Made by a program: the position numbers and the translations under genes. The notes under the pieces are model-generated. The model made no database searches, was not told the origin of the DNA, and worked only from the letters and a program-made list of their open reading frames with translations. Below are positions 13,232 to 24,290 of a stretch of DNA of 64,000 bases, piece after piece (position 1 is the first letter of the stretch; each line of letters opens with the position of its first letter). The DNA is taken from the NCBI GenBank assembly GCA_023653785.1, contig JAMKCH010088115.1:31955-95954 (forward strand), in the 5' to 3' direction. The DNA comes from Ophioderma brevispina. Its lineage: Eukaryota; Echinodermata; Ophiuroidea; Amphilepidida; Ophiodermatidae.

Positions 13232-13462
13232 ATGGAAAATCACCAATCAAAACTCAAAAAGAAAAAAAGAACACTGGAATACTATAACACCAAAACATAT
13301 AACAATACTCAGGAAAATAAAGCTCACAACATTTGACAGAGCAATAAAAAAAGGTAACAATTACGTTGCACAAAAAAAGTTGGTAACTTAAATTTAAAAT
13401 ATTCCCAATTGAAGTGATTGACGTTCAGAGCCGATAAGTGTAAGTTAGAGATACAGGCCAAT
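13232..13462. repeat. 231 bp segment duplicated exactly across a gap (copy 1)
   Basis: Apparently base-for-base the same as 13604-13834. Copy 1 ends exactly at the first N of the gap at 13463-13482. This is the pattern left when two overlapping contigs or alleles were placed side by side, so it is probably not a real duplication. Confidence 0.9.
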
Positions 13463-13482
13463 NNNNNNNNNNNNNNNNNNNN
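13463..13482. other. Assembly gap, 20 N
   Basis: Twenty Ns, probably a placeholder length. The sequence just before it recurs 372 bases further on. Confidence 0.99.
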
Positions 13483-13603
13483 TTTGACCACAACCATCAT
13501 TTTTTAAAATTATTTATTACTATCTTTCGAATAGAAGTGGTTGCGTTTTGTTGTACCGAGGGGAGGGGTTGTCGACAATTTTGCAGTCCAAACCGCTCCA
13601 CTA

Positions 13604-13834
13604 ATGGAAAATCACCAATCAAAACTCAAAAAGAAAAAAAGAACACTGGAATACTATAACACCAAAACATATAACAATACTCAGGAAAATAAAGCTCACA
13701 ACATTTGACAGAGCAATAAAAAAAGGTAACAATTACGTTGCACAAAAAAAGTTGGTAACTTAAATTTAAAATATTCCCAATTGAAGTGATTGACGTTCAG
13801 AGCCGATAAGTGTAAGTTAGAGATACAGGCCAAT
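13604..13834. repeat. 231 bp segment duplicated exactly across a gap (copy 2)
   Basis: Second copy of 13232-13462. Beyond 13834 the sequence continues smoothly, which fits this copy being the true locus and copy 1 a redundant contig end. Confidence 0.9.
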
Positions 13835-14595
13835 AGTTTATCAGCTAAAATCATAAACTTAAGATATTTGAAAGAACACAACCCCACCCGCAAGTATGAT
13901 CAAAGTCGCAATGTCTTAATGAAAATGTATACTGTTTAAAACAAGTTCTTTAAATTTTTGGGGAAAAAAAGTTACCTAAAATCAGATAAGCCTCTTTCAA
14001 CTTTTCTTAGAACAGACAAGGTCATTGACATGGAAAGTTTAACTTTTTTTTAACTGGAAAAGTTTAACTTCCTCAGGTCCTCCCTTGCAAGAATCGCTGA
14101 TCGAAGACTGGGCCTGTTTAGACTCACTGTACTTTTCATGTGGTGTTCAAATATGGTCATGTTAATTCATAATTTGTGAATTTTTAGCAGTTACATTAAA
14201 ACAATAACTTGACTCAACTCCAGCCACAACAATAGTTTAAGCTTATAGGTCTGCTATCATGGGGTTTGTCACTAACTGTTGCTGTCAAATTGAGAAGTGT
14301 GACTGTTCAAAAGTGGTGTGTGTTCATGAGAACTCTTACAAACAAAATGTCCAAAAAATGAGGTGAGGCCTGAAGCATGCCAGCAATTATTGGATCTATG
14401 TGGACCACATTCACTCATTCACAGTACACAGACTTGAATGATTCACACCTACACTTATAAGAACTGCACCCACGGTCAGTATCACAATCCCCAGGAACCA
14501 ATACATGTATTTCTCAATGGTATCATGTAGTACACAGAACTGTGTCTCAGAGCATGAGGGCATGTGAGGGAAGGGAGTGGTTATAGTATACATAC

Positions 14596-14685
14596 CTCTA
14601 AATCATTGAAGAACAAGTGAGTGTCTGCTAAATTGAAGATCATCTCTTCCATTCTTAATCCTAATGATACTGAGGCAGGCGCATC
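14596..14685 (-). CDS. eya: eya exon G ([19 protein letters not shown] block of the Eya domain)
   Basis: A 90-base exon of 30 codons, phase 0 at both ends, between a TTCTCACAG acceptor and a GTATGTAT donor on the minus strand. It encodes [11 protein letters not shown] and then [19 protein letters not shown], one of the most conserved blocks of the Eya domain. It belongs to the start of the helical insertion between HAD motif I and the rest of the core. The exon boundaries coincide with those I know from vertebrate Eya genes, where the next exon begins with ECDQVHIDD. Exons F and G are separated by 28 kb, but their phases agree and no other family block is missing between them, so they are adjacent in the mRNA. 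Confidence 0.97.
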
Positions 14686-16109
14686 CTGTGAGAATAAGAA
14701 GTAAAGAGAGAAAGCGAAAATGAAATTAGTTGCTAACTACTATTACACATTCTTTAAACATTAAACCATTTCATGTATAGCAGCATGTAAATCATTAATG
14801 TTAAGCATTGGATACCACTTGTATTGCACTTTCTTAAAAAGTATCCCTTTGAGAAATGCATCCTTCTAAGACACAAAGAAACAGTAAAGAGACGATGAAG
14901 AAATGGCATCTGTATTATACAAAAATCTGCAAGATCATGTAAGTAACATAACTCTAAAAGTGCGACGCCTTTGTATTGAACCAAGATACAGATGGTTTAT
15001 TGTGGTGTTTAGGCTTGTAAAGTCCATGTAACAAAGAGAAAAAGGTATATTAATACTAAGCAAGAATTTGAAGTGAAATAACATCATGCTAATCTTTATC
15101 TCAGCTTTAGAAACAAAATTCCCTTTTTTCTATAAAGTTACAACATGAAAGCAAACTTTGTATCTGGAGACAGTGCTATAGCAAGTCATTTACTATGAAC
15201 GGTTCCTGTGCATGTTCATCTCTAAGCTTAAAATGAACTTTGACCCACAAATGACACCACGAAAACTTTTCCCCCTGTACTCCTCTCATCAAGCAAGCAG
15301 CCATCCTATTCAGAGTCCGGAAACTCGCTACACTACTTTGTGAGCTCAGTAACAAAAACATGTACAAAAACATCACAAGCACTGGCTATACAATATTACA
15401 GGTATTTTCATCTCGCAGAGGAAAGATGATCTGAGTTTTGTGTCTGAATCGGGGTATAAGTTGCTTTCCTTAAAGTATAAGTTTCAGCGCGGTATAAGTT
15501 GTGTACACAACTGTATCTGAACCCTCAGCTTGTGTTGAGTGATGGGGGTGCATGTGTCAAGTGGGAGAAAAGGATCTAGGGGAAATATTAGAAGCTTGGA
15601 AGTGTGCTGGCTGGTTTAGTTTTACACAGAGGTGTTCCCCGTGACATCATACTATCAAATAGAAGGTAAACAGGGTGGTGTTTTCAAGCGCTTTAAATAT
15701 AGTTTAATCAAAACTCGAGTGGACAAAATCGTATCTAATGAGGGCAACTGGTCTGTGCTGTTGACGCTATAGTTCCGAGTTTGGAAATGAAGTGGGCTTT
15801 GCTTGTGTAATCTAGATATCGGAAGAGTAATCATATACAGGAGCTGTGTGTGGTTAGAAAAACTTGATTTTTCATTTGCAATGATAATAGTCTGAGTCTT
15901 CAGATTAAATATGAATTCGTGGTATTACAAGTGTTATACCTTGTGAATTGATATTTCTTTTGGTATGTTTTGTTGTTTTAAACCAATTTCTACTGATTTG
16001 CTAGAAATATCCACGCTCTTATAGGCCTATCAATTTCAGAAAGTTCTATTTTTAAGATGGTCAAGGGGAAAATGGGATAACAAAGTTGTGCTGATGAATG
16101 AGATGTCTA

Positions 16110-16374
16110 CTCTCTAAATAAAAATGAGTAAAAGGTTTACTCTTAAAAAAGAGTGAAAATCATAAAATTCATTCCAGAAGAGTTGAAATCCCTTGGAAAG
16201 AGTTCAGGACTGCCTACATTGATCACTCTTTAAATAAGATTGATCACTGTCGGCAATTCTTCCCAAGCGCAATTTCACTCTTATTGAGCGATTTTCCCTC
16301 TTCTGGAGTGAATTTTACAGATTTAACTCTGTTGGAGAGTGCACTTTCCACTCTTTTTTTTTAAATTTTAAAGA
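16110..16374. mobile_element. CTCTCTAAA foldback element, degraded copy
   Basis: It begins TACTCTCTAAATAAAAATGA and ends TTTTAAATTTTAAAGAGTTT, and the interior is rich in AGAGTGAAA / TTTCACTCTT inverted motifs. The family is the same as the better preserved element at 54648-55344. The right arm has drifted. Confidence 0.65.
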
Positions 16375-17152
16375 GTTTCCTGTTATTCTTTGTGTCTGTT
16401 CCCAGATTTCACATGGAGTTGTTAGAATGACAAAAGGACCTACTTTGGTTTCATGACATTACATGTATGTAAAATCATTAACACTAAATGTGGTTAACAA
16501 ATTATAGTGGTCATTTTCAGTAATTTCAGTTCACAAGAAATTTACCCGATCACAAGCAATCACATGTCTTGCGAACCCAAAATAGCCCCTATCTACAACA
16601 CAACAAGACATGTACATTATTTGCTTGTTATGACTCTCTGATTATTTATGCCAGATCTGATACTACATGATGGAAGTAGTTCAAGTGAGCGAGCAGGGCA
16701 TTAATCAAAGTCCCATTGAGATCTGCAATGAGGAACAGACCCTCTACCGACTGTGGAGGTCAATATGGGTCACGACATCATGTTGTTGGATGCAGTAACC
16801 ATGGTAACACACAAAGCAGACTTGAGGTTCACACAAAGTTTGTGGTGTGAAGTTTCCTGACCCAATTCTTATGGAAAGATTGTGAATTTTTTTAGAGGAC
16901 TGAAATGACCATGTTTGAAATTCCTGCATGGAATTCAACAGGCATTTTATGAGACAAGGCCGGCCATTAGAAGCAATAGTGCCCAGAAGCTGAGATTTTG
17001 TTACCATAAGGAATCTAGTTTACTCTCATTATTGTTAATAATATTCCCACATGGTCAGTGTCAAAAGAATCAGATATATATCTTAACCATTTCACCAATA
17101 TTTTGCTTAAGATTCATGTACTGGGCTACTTTCAATCCCCCCCCCCCACCAG

Positions 17153-17225
17153 AATACCGCCTTTCTTACAGTATCTCTGATTGGCTCATTACATGATATA
17201 GCATGATATATAAACTCTGAGTAAC
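17153..17225. repeat. Interspersed ATTGG/CCAAT repeat, copy 2
   Basis: CCGCCTTTCTTACAGTATCT followed by CTGATTGGCTCATTACATGA resembles 5521 and 22735. A run of nine Cs precedes it. Confidence 0.55.
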
Positions 17226-17320
17226 CAATCAAAAGAGACCTTCTACATATCTGTCAGCACATGCCTTTTTTAATGAAATAAATCTCCCTCCCAGTGGTTT
17301 ATTGCATATGATCTACATGT

Positions 17321-17503
17321 CTTGAAATAACAATTGTTATAATTGAATATTAGGATCCCCAATTGTAATTAACCATTTTTACAGGTATAAATTGTGGTCT
17401 ACAACTTTGAAAGTCGATCTTGAAATCTTCTACAAGTCTTGAAATAACAATTATTATAATTAAATATCAGGATCCCCAATTTTAATTAGCCCTTTTGTAT
17501 AGT
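17321..17503. repeat. Two-unit tandem duplication, period 117
   Basis: CTTGAAATAACAATTGTTAT (17321) returns at 17438 as CTTGAAATAACAATTATTAT, followed in both by AATTRAATATYAGGATCCCC and AATTTTAATTA-like sequence. This is a local duplication with about 10% divergence. Confidence 0.8.
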
Positions 17504-18519
17504 TAAAAGTTGGTATTTTTCATCAAGCATTTTGACAATTTTTTCTGGCTTTTTGAGGTTGGTGACATTTTTAAGGTTCTTCATTAAGTGCAAAATCAAA
17601 AAATAAGTTTTCTCTAAAACTTGAATAAGAAGTCAACATTCACCTTTGTTTATATTGACCATGTGTGAATTGAATCAGGGAGCCTCAATTTTTATTAAGA
17701 CTTTCAAAAAAGAGAAAATAAATCTACACCATCCAATTAACACATAAACACCATTTCACAGGATTATTAGGACATAATAAATACAACCATGCCAAAAAAT
17801 ATCAAGAAACATGAGGGTGTGTGTCCAAAACAAATAACAGCCCATGTGACAATCTGAGATTAAACCCATTTAACCTGCAGTGACATACATAAAAGCACAT
17901 GACTAAACACTGGGCATTTTGGTTCACCCTTTGAACCAGTATGCCCAGTATTGAAAATTCGTAGCTCACCATAATGCAAAAAGACAAATGTTTGAAAAAT
18001 CTGACGTTGACTTTCACCTGACACGTACACAAGTGTTTACCACTTTACAGGATCACCTAATTTGGGCAGCATTAATTTATTACCCAAAGGTGCTGCAATC
18101 CTCGCCCCATACGGAACTAATTTGTTAACTCCTAACCACAAGAAGGAACACATTTTCTAACACAGAAGTTGTTAATAACCCCCCTAAATTCAACCTAACC
18201 CCTGTGTGAACGATAACCACGCTGTCAAAGTCACTTTGAATGTCACTGCCAGTGTATGCAGCCGGAGTAGGAGCAGCACAATTTGTACGAGCTGTCTGTT
18301 GTAATCAAACTGCACGTCACCAAAACTGAGCGTCATAACTGCACCAATGCCAGTCTTATTCAACGGGGGAAACATTAGCGAAAATAGACTCCCAGAAACG
18401 TCACTTACAATCATTTACTCCCCTTATATACCCACTCAAATATGGAATCCAGTTACATTTCATTGCTAAAAGTCACTGTCTTTTCTCCACAAAACGAAAA
18501 TAGACTGCATGTGACAGGC

Positions 18520-18840
18520 CTATATTAGCACGGACTGGACCGTCTTTTACCCACGGCACACACCCCAGCCGACAGCTCCAGCTCAATAAACTCAACGTGA
18601 CACCGCTCTCTCTCTTTTCTTTTGCTCTCTTTTGCCGTTCTTCCCCTTCTCTCTATTGTTTTGAAGATGAGCGTTGATTGTGATGAAAACTGACAAAAAA
18701 CGCAAATAAATCTAAGCCAACATAAACAAGCCCAAGGTGTGTATTTAGGTAGCCGTCCCGCCACCGCTGTCTCTCGGCGAGTCAGCGTTGCCAGTTTGTG
18801 AGTTGGCAGTCCCCGCAAGCTCACAGAGGTATCTTTTTCG
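18520..18840. promoter_or_regulatory. GC-richer unique intronic stretch, candidate enhancer
   Basis: Unique sequence with CACGGACTGGACCGTC (18531-18546), ACCCACGGCACACACCCCAG, a CT-rich tract (CTCTCTCTTTTCTTTTGCTC) and CCGCCACCGCTGTCTCTCGG. It contrasts with the flanking A+T. No coding evidence beyond a domain-free frame on the minus strand. Confidence 0.22.
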
Positions 18841-20390
18841 GACGCTTGAGGCTAGTTTATTCCTGGCTTACTCCCAATGCAACTTTCAATAAAAATTTGC
18901 AGCGGAAATTTATAAAGGACCCCTAATACTCTAAATCCTTGGACGATTAATTAGTAAATATTTTATTCAAGAAAGAAATGGTTGACTAGTTCTGCCATTA
19001 GGTCAAGAGAATCAACAATTCTTTCTTTAAAAAGTTTTGCTTTTGACCTCAATCAAAAAGGTTTGATTGCTAAGTATAGCAATATTGTTATGAAGTATGG
19101 CATTGATCACCATTTCTAACAAAATCTGTTTAATTGATATTACAATTCACAGCATTTGTTAACACTATGGTGCTACAAGGGAAAATAAACACTTGCTTAT
19201 TGAAAGCATCCTCAATAGTTGGTAGAACAAAATATTTGATCAGAACCCCTTTAAAATTGAGCCAGGCCTCTTTGAAGAGTAACACCATTCAGATTTGTGA
19301 CCCAGAGTAAACCCAGAAATTCCCGAGGTATGAAATATGAAAGGCTAATATTACACAGTGCAAGATTTATGTAGCAAATTTCGTACTTAGGCAAAAAAAA
19401 CTTACTACTGCTGATGGGGGGAGGAAAAGAACCTGAACTGACTCGATTGCTGGAAACCATACACATCTAATATATTGCTTACAGGAAACTGATAAAGTTC
19501 TCTTTAGATGGTGTTTAGTATCTTTTTATAGCTTTAGAGAAGGACCTTATATCCATTGCACATGCTTGCCTGGGTTGCTAGGGGTGATTTTCAAGATCTG
19601 TGCTATGTCTGTAAGGCTAAAGTTCAATCTACTAATTGGTCTTTAGATGATCCCTACTTTTATTTTCGGCCCTACCCACAGGCTGTTGTGTTTAACATTC
19701 GCGACCTACTCTGGAAGAAAAAAGGTAGCGGCCTTCCATAGCAATGGCATTTACGGCAAACGCTGAAATATTTATTACAAATGCTTTGGGAAAAACTAAT
19801 GTCGCAGTAATGTGCTATGTTTACTGATATGTATTGCATGATTTCTGAGATTATTTCATGTAGTATCAGGGTTTTTCATTGTCTTTTATTGTTTAGAATT
19901 AATCTTAGGGGGAGGAAACTACCCGGACTGAAAAGGCACCACCCATCAGTGGCCATACATGCAAATCACTGTTATACTGCCTTCAAATTCTGTACAAATC
20001 CTAATGGCCATGAATTTTTGTTTGGTTCTGCCTAATTGGTAAAGTTGTCTTTACTCTGACACTATCCCTTCAGGCTCTTTTCCTTCTCCTAAAGTCCAAG
20101 TGACTAGAAGTGCATGGTATGCAAGAGGTCACAGAGGTCATGACCCCATTAAGAGGTCAGTGTACACTCATGGGAATGTGTGGCATGTTTGTGTCAGATC
20201 TCATAATGAGATATGATGGGTGAACAATTACCACAGACCTTGGCAGCACTAACCTGTTTATTGCTCTAACAATTTTGAGGGTTGAGGAAAGGTTTAGGTC
20301 AAAGGTCACTATACCCTGGTTATTGTTTGAGGTCACATAAGCAGTGATTTAATGCTGATTGATTGGTTGTATTATTATGTCATAATTTAA

Positions 20391-21218
20391 AGCCCATTAT
20401 ACACGGTACGATTTTCATTGGAATGTTGCATTCGACTCTTTCAAATTTATAGCCCATTCGATTTTTTGACCGTGTATATTGACTGTCGAACAGGTAATTA
20501 TGGACCCAAGAGACTTTGAGTGGAGTCGAAAGGAAATAGGACTTGTTCTATTTTTCGTCCAACTTCTAGGTGGGTTAATTGCTTTCCCAGGTACACCATG
20601 TGGCCACATCCACAATTTTACATACCAAAGAAGGGACAGTCTCTTTTTTTTGGAAAACCATCTACATGTGCATGCTTTGCTCACTGTGAATCTTGGCTAA
20701 TATGCATGGCTGTTCCCAAAAACCAAATCAGCCAAAAATAGGCTGACCTCTAAGAAGCTAATGAAATACTTTGGGATGTATCCCACCCAGACTATCATAA
20801 CAAAAATAAAAGGATGGATGTTCTGTAGAAGATTGGACATGAAATTGGAACAAGTGGTTACAAGTAATATGCTTTATCATCAAGTATTATAGTAATATAG
20901 GTGTGGTCTTCTGTATGTGTGTGTGAAGGAGCACAGTCATATTCTGTTGGTCAGATATGCTTAACTTCAAATTGCAGAGTGACTATGTTACTATGTTATT
21001 TTTGTATCTCTCACTATCAATATTTTTGGCATATCCCTAGCCATCGTTGGTCTACCCCGAGTTAACCCCTGACATCACTGGACATTTTGGAAATGAAATC
21101 TGAACAGAAGTTGGACCGTGTATTTTGCAAAATATTGCATTTGATTAATGACCAGAACCATCTGGAAAAGTTTGACAACTGAGTCGAATCAAAAAAATTT
21201 GACCGTGTATAATGGGCT
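20391..21218. mobile_element. 828 bp inverted-end element with TAA target duplication
   Basis: The ends are AGCCCATTATACACGGT (20391-20407) and its reverse complement (ending 21218). TAA lies immediately outside both (20388-20390 and 21219-21221). A further internal ATTCGATTTTTTGACCGTGT (20457) echoes the right end. The 3 bp TAA duplication suggests PIF/Harbinger-type mobilisation. No transposase frame is present, so it is non-autonomous. Confidence 0.85.
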
Positions 21219-22159
21219 TAAGGATTGCATTTTAAAGGAACACTACTATGATGTACACCATTTGTTATTTTGTGGACATAATGTAAGGCAGTTAAGACCT
21301 CCATTTTGAGGTGTCACTCAAAGACCACCTGGGTTTTTTTAGTCTTATTTCCATACAAAGCAACCCAATTTTAGTCTCACTTTCACCCACAGGCCCCAAA
21401 TTTTGGAATAAAAATTTGACTAAATTTATCTCTAAAGATTCTAAAACTAGTTTGGCAGTTTTGGGTTCCTAATTTCAGACTTTTCATTTTTGTAACCTTT
21501 TTCATGTTTTTCCTCTTAAATTACCACTAGATTTGAACTCAAAATACCCTCTAAATATAAGACAAAACTATATCTCAAAGATCCCCCAACCCCTTTATGA
21601 ATAATTCATCTCTGACCAAGAATGCATTGGTTTGAATGTTGTGGACATACACCTGCATCCATTTCATGTAAGTCCCCTCTATTTGGCTGGCACCCACTTT
21701 CCAAAACTACCGTGTTCCGTAGCTATTTGCCACTATAGATTTTTTTTCAAATATTTTGATTTGCATACTGCATTCATTAGCACAGATCTACATATATAGT
21801 GCTAAATAAAATGCAGCTGTAAATATTTCCTACAACACACTGCAGCACACTTCATGTCTGTAGGAGGAATATTCACATATTCTTACATATTCTAATCGTG
21901 CTAATAATTTTTAGTCCGTGCAAATTGGACCACACTTGAAACTGTAACATATCACATGTTCCAATACGCCTGCCTGCCGCCTCCGAGAACAGTAGCACCG
22001 GCAGCCAAACCATTCCTCTCATTTTATTTTCAATTTTTCATATTAATAATCTCCTGCCTGCATCTGTTGCACCAAAGGAATTTCACCCTAGGGGCTTTTG
22101 GTGGAAAGAAAAATGTTTTGCCCTTAAAATATAGGTTAGCCCTAGTCGTTTCAGTTTTT

Positions 22160-22340
22160 CGCCTTTAAGACTGGGGCCCAATCTCGGCATGATTTCAATT
22201 TAGTCTGACCCAGTTGTGTCAGTGCTTAGATGATTGGAATCATCGGTGATATTTTATGATGGACAAGATCGTGTCTGTCCTTTTCCCAACCATTTTCTCC
22301 CCTCTGTCTTCAAGCCGCTTTGGCAGCCATCTTGGGATGT
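22160..22340. promoter_or_regulatory. Unique intronic stretch with clustered ATGATT/AATCAT motifs
   Basis: GATGATTGGAATCATCGGTG (22230-22249) is a near-palindrome containing homeodomain/TALE-like TGATTG. Around it are GGCATGATTTCAATTTAGTC and AAGCCGCTTTGGCAGCCATC. The segment lacks repeat copies in the window. Possible enhancer, by inference only. Confidence 0.22.
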
Positions 22341-22734
22341 CTGTGGTCAGAGTACGACCTACTTGTAAAATGTCAACTGATGTTTAAACATGCTTTGTCA
22401 TTCAAAATGAATTAGATAATCTGGAAACCAATTTAAACATTTTCTACCGCAGAATACAATGTCCACAAACCTTCCATTTAATACTCTGAGAAGATTATTT
22501 TTCTCGCTTTACTGGCTCTGGTAAGATCTAGATACAGACTACATACACTGGGCATTTTAAGCTATCATTTCAGCGGCCGAATTGAATCAAGCATTTCTGA
22601 AATGTCATGTAGAACTGACCCAAGCTTGTAAAATAGTTTGTTTGCACTTCTCTGTTACATGATATACAGATGATTTCAAGTTATTTTTAATCTAAAAATG
22701 CCTTTTGTGATCTTAACCACCCCCCAGCACTATA

Positions 22735-22815
22735 CCCGCCTTTCTCGGCATTTCTGATTGGCTAATTACATCATATATTAACTTCAATAACCAGTTAAAA
22801 TACAGCTTACATCCT
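22735..22815. repeat. Interspersed ATTGG/CCAAT repeat, copy 3
   Basis: CATTTCTGATTGGCTAATTA, then TATTAACTTCAATAACCAGT, nearly as at 5541. Preceded by CCCGCCTTTCT as at 17157. Confidence 0.65.
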
Positions 22816-23689
22816 TTATGGAAAGAGAAAATACAAAAGCTCCAATTTCTTACCAAGGAAATCAAATCTGCACATAAGAAAGGCACACAAGCACCATTAT
22901 AGTTCATAAAATTTCAAATATTTTGTGTTTAGCAGGGGGTGAGGCTGTGGATCATGTAATGCCCTTTAAATTAGAAATTTGGATAAGCTTAAAATTGTAC
23001 TGTTTTGAGCAGAATATCAATTAAAATTATTATTTCTTTGAAAAAGGTTTCCGTTAACTCAGTGCAATTGGATTGCAATTGCTTTGCCCATTAAGCACTA
23101 AACCAAAACTTACATCGATATTATTACTAGCAGACAAAGAAAAGCAGGAACACACACAAACATTTTCACAGTGAATAGAATAAACAGACGATGATGTGAT
23201 CAAAGGAGACATGAATGATGTAAAGTACGATCTTTGAGGGCATTAACCGGCAATGCGACACGAAGCCTTGCTGTTTCAATTACAAATACATAACTGTTTC
23301 GGATTCGCTCCAAATGAAATTTGGCAGTTGCTTATGATGTCGTATGGCATTGCCTTTTATAGGCTTTTTTCTCAAAAACTTTATCTCAAAATCAGCATCT
23401 TGGAAAAATAAGTCGAAAATGTACCAACTGAAATGGAATTCCCTAGCTACAAGACTCCAATCTTGATTTAATTTCTCACTAACCCAATACATAATTTTCA
23501 CAAATTGATGAGCATTACCTTGGGATGTGCTGCTACACAACTTTGAATTTCCTGAATTTTGGTCTCCAAAATTGAACGAGTCTGATTTGATTTCCCTATT
23601 ATTAACCACCCCCTGTTACCATAAAAAAATAAGTAAAACCTCAAAATGTTGCTGAGATGTTATCCAGACTTCTGCGCTTAATAAACCTT

Positions 23690-24290
23690 CCCCCAAATCA
23701 CACCGCTTCAATTTTAGCCCTTTGAACCTCACTGGTGGTTCTCATTGCCAGCTAAATGAAATTGGCCTGCTCAGACATCGGGACACGCTTTACCCAACAA
23801 TGACTGTCCAGACCCGGCCAATTATGTCAAATTTAAAGAAGATTGCACCGGACGCATTTTTCATGTTTCACCAATTTACTCCGTATCATGGCCCTGTCAA
23901 TTTGAATGTTTACTTCTTCCTGTCACACCGGAGTCAGCTTGTGACATCATTAGACTGAGAAACCCCCGGAGTTGGGATTGTGTCCTACATAGTTGCACAA
24001 GACTCAGCACTGCGGCTATTCTACCAGGAAGATGGTTTGCGGGTTGAGAATTGAACTCATCATCATCTTCATCATTGCAAATTGATTAAAATAGGAATCT
24101 TGTGATTACCTTCTATGATCACAATGGTTTCCTAATGCCAATGTGTTTTGCATTGACTCAAGACATTACAGAAAGGCAGTTTGCCTCTTGTTTATCTTTC
24201 TTTCCCTCGTCAAATCAACTGCTAATAGTCACCGAAACAAATGAAATATGCACATGTCATTTCCTGCAAACCGCATTTCAATTTACATAG
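23690..24290. promoter_or_regulatory. Long unique intronic stretch, candidate enhancer cluster
   Basis: About 600 bases of balanced composition without repeat signatures: ACCTCACTGGTGGTTCTCAT, CAGACATCGGGACACGC, ACCCGGCCAATTATGTC, GCACCGGACGCATTTTTC and TTGCAAATTGATTAAAATAG. Several TAAT/ATTA and ATGATCA cores occur. Short open frames show no domain. In eya loci such unique intronic blocks are often conserved enhancers. This one is proposed on appearance only. Confidence 0.28.

Larger units (their letters stand above)
1..14595 (-). other. eya: eya intron downstream of exon G (partial)
   Basis: Everything below exon G is intron up to the window edge. I looked for the next Eya-domain exon (ECDQVHIDD, GVDWMRKLAFRYR, EAWLQLRAEIEALTDSW blocks) on the minus strand and found no match, so this intron is at least 14595 bases. 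It holds the tandem array at 1-745, several inverted-repeat elements, a duplicated segment beside a gap at 13463-13482, and GC-richer stretches near 6430, 7420, 11280 and 12560. I see nothing specific in 2460-5500, 9600-11270 and 13860-14590. Confidence 0.75.
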
